DNA from: Ceraceosorus guamensis
Lineage: Eukaryota; Basidiomycota; Exobasidiomycetes; Ceraceosorales; Ceraceosoraceae
NCBI RefSeq assembly: GCF_003144195.1
Contig: NW_020290004.1
Coordinates: 3,153-67,152 of the forward strand
Length of the DNA stretch: 64,000 bases
Direction of reading: 5' to 3'
The first letter of the stretch is position 1. Each line of letters opens with the position of its first letter. The translations under genes were made by a program, and so were the position numbers. Under the pieces are notes generated by a model. That model was not told the origin of the DNA. It saw nothing but the letters and a program-made list of their open reading frames with translations, and searched no databases. This document shows positions 58,681 to 64,000 of the stretch, in pieces.

Positions 58681-60930
58681 TCACAAGCGTTGAGCGTCTT
58701 GGCCGAGCTTCTCGATAGCAGCAGCCACCTTCATCTTGAGGTTGGCCACGTCCAAAGCTGCAGATTCCAATTCCCTATGCAAGGCCAGACGATGTTGTTC
58801 ATCATTCTGCTTTGCAGTCTGCAGTTGCCTCTTGAGGGAGGAGAGTCTAGCTTCGGCATGCTGCATGGCCAGATGACCGGCTTGCTGCATCTGGAGCAGT
58901 TTAGCTTCATCGTCTGCTTTCTTGCTCTCGATGGCTTGATGCTCCGAACCGTTGACCTGAGAGCGCAGGCGTAGCAAGGCACGCGGTCAGTCTCATTCTC
59001 TCGAACGCCACACATAGCAGCGCTACTAACCGCTAGCGTCTCCTCAAAGATTTCCTGCTGCCTGTCCAGTCGACCCTGCAATGCGATGTGCGTTTCCCGC
59101 ACGGCAGTGAGCTCTTCCGAGATTCTGTCCACATTGTCCTGAGCAACCAAGCACTCCTCGCAGATCTTCTTGAACTTTTCGACCTCTCGCGATCTCAGCC
59201 GCTCGATCGCAGGTTTGATCAGACTCTTGATGTCTACACCGGGCGGGAGCATGGATGAGGGATTGCGGGGCACGATTTCCAGCTCCTGCAACTGGCTGCC
59301 GGATCCATCCTTGAGGTCGAGGGGGAAGAGTCCCACCTTGCGTGCAAGAGAATTGAAAGTCTTGAACAGCTCTTCAACTCTAGATTGAAGCTTTGACACC
59401 TCCAGTTCAAGGTTCCAAGACCTCTTCGCCGCTTCGTTGTTCTCCTCTGCGATATCGTGCGACTGCTTGAGGAGGTTCTCCTTCTCTTTGGTCATGGCGT
59501 CGAAATCGGACTCTGAAATACCTTGCGAGTCGACCTGCTTCTTGAGCGTAACAGCTTCTTGCTCTGCGCGCTTGAGCTCAGTCAACTTCTGCTCGATCTG
59601 CTCGTTGAGCGCCTTCAGCGTGCCCTTGGACTTGGCCAGCTTGGGCAACAGAATGTCATCCCGATACTTGATGAACTTGGTGATGTCCCCTTCCAGCAGC
59701 TCCTTCTCGCGCGTCTGCTTCGTCAGTGGTGAGTCGTGATCGGTGTACTCTCGGAGTTGTTGATCCAACTTGAGCTCTTCAGACTCGAGCTCTTCCACCT
59801 GTTTCGTAACACCAGCATTGCGCTCAGCAAAGATCTGATCCAGCGCTGCCACTTCGTCTGGGAAAGTATCCTGATTCTGCCAGAACTTGTCGTAGCATTC
59901 CCACAAGAACTTGTAGAATAGCTGCTGATCGTCTTGCTCGTCTTCGAGCTCGCGCTCCAAGGGGCCAGCACCGCCGTACTTGGTATCGTTGGCAAAGGTG
60001 CTGTTCATGCAAACGATCCAGTCGAGCATGGCCACGATGCTGGGCCAATTCTGCGCGCTGCCAGCTGCACCCAGCTTCATCTTGCTCAGATCTCCGATGA
60101 GCGGGTATTTGATATCGTTGAGCAGCGAGATGATCTCATCCGCTTCCCTCTTGTTGTCCTTTGTAAAGGTGTACGTGTTGTCGATGGACTTGTTGTAAAT
60201 GTGCCTGAACATGGAAAGGAAATGCGTCTGCGTCGGATCGTTCATGGATTTGTGGGAAAAGCCGGGTGCGCTGAAGCCGGTCCTCTGCAAAAAGTCGAAT
60301 ACGCGCTCCTTGACTTCCTCCATGAATGGACGAGATCGCAGTGGTCTCGGTTCGGTCAGCGCTCTGACGCTGTGAATGCCTGGACCCATTCCTGGGGCCA
60401 TGGACTGTCTTCCGCCGATCGATCTACGCATGGCACTGCGATGAGAAAGCGCAACGGTCAGCAGCTGCAGCGATCCATCTGTGTTGAGGAGTGACTTACT
60501 TTGGCGTGGGTCCACTGACGCTTTGTCTGCCTGCCACGCTGCCCGCCGCGCTGGACCTCATGCCCATTCCCATGCTTCTGGATCCATACGGTGTGGCCTG
60601 GACGGACGATTGTCCATCATCGTGCTGCTGAGTGCTTTGTCGATAGCTCATAGGCGCGCCACTAGATCTAGGCGCCGAGCTGCCCAATCCTCCCGCTCCC
60701 GCACTGCTCATTCCCAATCGAGATCCTTCTCCTCCCGCTCCTCCCAATCTGCCAGGTGCCAAGGAAGCGCGGGCAATGCTCGACTGACGGGGCAGCATGG
60801 ATGCTCCGCCATTGCCTCCTGCTCCGTACGTCTTGGATGATTTGAGAGCTGAAGCAGGAGCTGCTGGTTGCTGCCAATTGTTCTCTACCGAAGCCAGCGT
60901 CGAACGACGCCCTGCTCCGCCTTGCGACAT
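58681..60930 (-). CDS. NDC80: Kinetochore protein Ndc80/Hec1
   Basis: Microtubule-binding subunit of the NDC80 complex. Three exons on the minus strand, 60930-60500, 60435-59031 and 58956-58681, give 703 aa (yeast Ndc80 is 691). The N-terminal about 150 residues are basic, Ser/Gly-rich and disordered, as expected for the Aurora B-regulated tail. Then comes the calponin-homology domain: RPLRSRPFMEEVKERVFDFL, GFSHKSMNDPTQTHFLSMFR, YPLIGDLSKMKLGAAGS, NWPSIVAMLDWIV. From about residue 300 on it is nearly all coiled coil. The last exon (VNGSEHQAIESKKADDEAKL on) completes the coil that binds Spc24/Spc25. Both introns (64 and 74 nt) are GT-AG and in frame. Confidence 0.95.
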
Positions 60931-61857
60931 GATTCAGGACGCGCGGGTGCGCACTGTGGAAAACGGTGGGTGGGATGCGATGGGAAAAGGGATTGGAATA
61001 CAGATCTTCCGACAGAAGTGACAAGCGAAATACGCCGTGGCTGAGTGGATGAGAGTGGTGATGACGGTCAACTGGAACCAAAAACAAACCAGCCATGCAG
61101 TCACGAGGCCAAGACGCGCGAGATCGCTTCACCATTGCCCCGTAGACGTTGACTCGACGCGTCAAAGCGTGCTCGCAACATCGGCACTGAGCGCGCGCGC
61201 GCGCGGGTCGGTGTTGTTTTGTTGCTCTCAGCAGCCCACGCGCGCGCGTTGTGCCCAGGCACGCGCCCACGCACGCGCTCGCGCGCCAGCTGCATGTTGT
61301 CTACCACGTGGCAACTCTCACAGGGCGAAGTCCCCTTCCAACATCCTTTGTGTGGCAGATAAACAAGTATCTGGCCGACGTCTTATCGTATCCGTTCTGA
61401 GTCTCACTGTCCGGAATCCTCGCCAAAGCCCCGTGCGCCTTGCGCTATCACTTCGCGCGGATTCCGACTCGAGCGCGCCCTCAGCCGGCAGGCAATCAAG
61501 CAATCGATGATTGTAGATGTCTATCATCCGTAGAACGCTAAGGTTCCATGGTGGTAATACAATGTGTAGCCGGGCAAAGGGAATTCTGTCTGATCTACGT
61601 CCTTGACGAAAGCTTGGATGCAGCAACAAGCAAACGTAGATTGGGTATTTGGCAAAAAAGGTAGTGAATGGACGAGCGTCTGGCTAGAGGGTAGCGCTTG
61701 TCGGGGCGCGCGACTCTCGGGATCGCCGGATAGACGGAGGTCTGGGTAAGGTGCGAGCGTGGGCGCGACAGCGGCCAGAAGGTGATGACTCGCAGCGCCA
61801 AGTCTCGAGACTTTGCCAAGTTGAGAGCATCAGCTGGATGAGGGAGCGAGATGTGCT
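60931..61857. other. Intergenic, no supported gene
   Basis: Between the NDC80 start and the AMPK-beta stop. Contains purine/pyrimidine-alternating GCGCGC runs (about 61190-61204 and 61239-61250), a possible Z-DNA-prone stretch in the NDC80 upstream region. Confidence 0.45.
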
Positions 61858-64000
61858 TCAAGCGCATGGGCTATAATATAAAGTCGAAACGTACTTCTTC
61901 TTGAATCTGATCGTGGTGCCGACGGCGACGCATCCGTTCTTGATGGCGCTTGCCGTCAAGTGATGCAGAATAGCCGAGTTGGGTGGGGCGGGGAGAAGAC
62001 TCAAGTCGTCGACTGTTCCTCCTGTCGCTTGAGCCACGGCCGGATTGGCAGGCGAAGCGTTCAGTAGTACGGTAGACAACTGACGAGGTAGCAAAGGAGG
62101 GAGAGGGAGCAAGGGGGGAAGTGGTGGTTCCCTGCCTCGGGAACCCGCTGCCTCGCACGCGTCCCGGTACGCTTCCTCGATCTGCTGGGCGCGGGTTATC
62201 GTAGAAGGGATATCCTGCGTCCAAATTTCTTCTTGTGCTGGAAACATAGCAAGATTTGCAGAGTCAGCTTCGCGTTCGCTTCGATTTTAGGCATGCCAAA
62301 CAGTGCAAGCCGGCTCACCTTTGTCCGGTCCAAATACCTCGTCTAGATCTCCGCGCTTGACCTCCGCCTGACGCTTGGCAGCTTGGAGGTCGTGCGCAGT
62401 GGCATGACCTCCCATACCCGCCGGAGCAAGCGCGTTGCGTTGCTGCTTAGAGACGCCCACAACGCCTGCGTCCTCGGGCTTCCGGTCCGGATCGTCCAAG
62501 ATGGGCATCTCGATGTAGTTGACCAAGTTACCACTTCCGTCAGTAGCCGTTGGCAGATCTCTCGAGACTCTCCATCTGTCGTCCACGATGAATTTGAGTC
62601 GATGCGTTCCAGGTTCGAGATGCAGAACAATGGTGTGATCGCCTGTCTTGCCTCTGCCACCTCCATGCGCATGACTTGGACGTTTGAGAGGCACTTTGGA
62701 TCGCCACTCGTTTGCAAACGTTCCAGTCACAAAGACATCTCTGCCGCCTCCTCGCCAGGTGACGGTAACGGGCCTCAACGGTCCAGAAGGAGGCTGGTAA
62801 CGACCAGCCGCTGCAGAGGCCGTTCGTCCACTCGCTGGCGCAGTCGGAGCACGCGAAGCAGGTGTGGACGTCTGCGAAGCGTCGAAGCCTTTGACGACGC
62901 CTCGACCATGAGGCGCCGGTCCTGGGAAAGCTGGAGTATTGACGCCACTCTCGACGCCAGCAAAGACCTGTACGCCTGATCTTCGTCTCTCGCCAGAGTC
63001 CCTGCTTGGCTCTGGGCTCAAATTGAGAGAATCTTCTTTCGATTGAGGTACTTCTGAGCGCGTCTGTGTTGTCAAAGAACGAAGCGCTGAAGGTTGTCCA
63101 GGCGTGGGTGTAGCTGCCCGAGAAGCGTCCGTGGCAGTGTCGGCACTCAGTGGCCCTTCGCTTGTCACAACAGACTCGCGCGCGTCATTCGTCTCGACAC
63201 AAAGTCCTGCAGGGGTGACTGCTCCTTCACTAGCTACATGCGTCGCTTGGACAGCTGCTTCTACTTCGTCTGCTGGTAGTGGTCGCGACAATGATTGAGT
63301 TGGGCTACCAGGTAGCGGCGAGCGGCCGGGTTCGGGCGAAGAGACCTTGCTTGCAGCGCCTGGTTCAATGACTACATCTTCGGTGTTCAAGACTGCTGCA
63401 GCTGCACCGGCAGGTGCGAGGGATGGTCCACTGACGTCGTCCATCCAAGCGCTTCTCGACTCGTGAAGAGGCAAGCCACCGACCGCGGGTGCTTCACTGG
63501 TAGGGCTCGCGTGAGTGGGAGACGATGCGACAGAACCGGTCGGACTGGCATATGTGCTAGGAATGAGGGTCGGAATTTTGAGGTAAGATGGCAGAGCAGC
63601 TGGGAGCTGACGACCGAGCGGGTCTGTGTTGCCAGTGCCATGACGAAGCGCATCTCCAGGAGATTGACCGGCCGGCGTCGATGCGACAGTGCCAAGACTA
63701 AGTCCAGTGTCTGGACCGCTCGCCAAATGTGGCTCGTGAAAGATGCTGCGATGGGCGGGCGCAAAAGCAGCGATGCCAGTGATCGGCTGAGGAGCTGACA
63801 CGTAGCCATTCTGGTCCACGCCAGCAACTGCTCCTCCGAATGCACCAGACGAGGACTGGGGTGATTGGCCAGCGTAGGTAGGGGCCAGAGCAGGTGAAGG
63901 GCTGAAATGCGAGGGCATGCCTGATGCGTGACGAGCCACTGTCGCAACTGATGGGCTGGGATAGGGCGACACGACTAGATTCGGCTCGAAGGGAGGTGGT
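61858..64000 (-). CDS. AMPK/SNF1 complex beta subunit (GAL83/SIP type), 5' end beyond window
   Basis: Scaffold of the SNF1 kinase, controlling glucose response and kinase localisation. Exons 64000-62319 (open to the window edge) and 62237-61858 (81-nt intron, phase 1). About 686 residues are visible. The long N-terminal part is Ser/Pro/Ala-rich and disordered. A CBM48 glycogen-binding module follows: VTVTWRGGGRDVFVTGTFAN, then HTIVLHLEPGTHRLKFIVDD and LVNYIEM. The second exon starts AQEEIWTQDIP, the entry of the AMPKBI (ASC) domain, and ends with RFKKKYVSTLYYSP. The insertion KRPSHAHGGGRGKTGD inside the CBM is longer than in yeast. The N-terminus is much longer than in Gal83 (417 aa) and its start lies outside. 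Confidence 0.92.

Overview
This is a nuclear fungal segment, most likely from a smut-lineage basidiomycete (Ustilaginomycotina). The case rests on dense genes with many short introns (about 40-110 nt, GTGAGT-type donors), a fungal gene set (ERG25 sterol oxidase, GPI-type chitin deacetylase, Cue2-like nuclease, Msh1, Ndc80/Spc24, coronin-7-like protein) and intergenic DNA full of TCACGA/TCGTGA-type words, which I recall from smut genomes. The exact taxon cannot be read from the window. Two runs of N (19122-19376 and 41678-41807) are assembly gaps. I found no convincing tRNA, rRNA, CRISPR array, recognisable transposase, reverse transcriptase or viral gene.

Layout. 1-600: edge of a degraded coiled-coil coding repeat (152-bp tandem units). 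1.6-12.1 kb: housekeeping block with complex I subunit NDUFB11/ESSS (-), ERG25 (+), a short-chain dehydrogenase with a broken catalytic region (+), asparaginase with ankyrin repeats (-) and chitin deacetylase (-). 12.1-16.5 kb: no supported gene. 16.5-17.4 kb: COQ7 (-). 18.4-25.9 kb: accessory island with a gap-split coiled-coil/membrane gene (-) and a signal-anchored coiled-coil gene (+). 28-36.2 kb: Cue2-like SMR nuclease (+), MSH1 (-), SPC24 (+). 36.2-45.6 kb: second accessory island with a low-complexity repeat gene (+), a 9-bp GTCGTGA minisatellite, and a second copy of the coiled-coil/membrane gene with a decayed Ser/Thr-rich repeat region upstream (-). 45.6-64 kb: coronin-7-like (+), secreted ferritin-like protein (+), RPT4 proteasome ATPase (-), Upf1/SMUBP2-type helicase (+), NDC80 (-) and the AMPK beta subunit (-, running off the right edge).

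Functional themes. Three genes serve mitochondria (NDUFB11, COQ7, MSH1). Two encode partners in one kinetochore complex (NDC80 and SPC24, about 23 kb apart). Most housekeeping exon structures were rebuilt by hand from splice sites that keep frame and restore family motifs. The most unusual content is the multi-copy coiled-coil/single-membrane-segment family in the two islands, which I cannot match to a known family, and the dispersed TCACGA motif with its minisatellite form.
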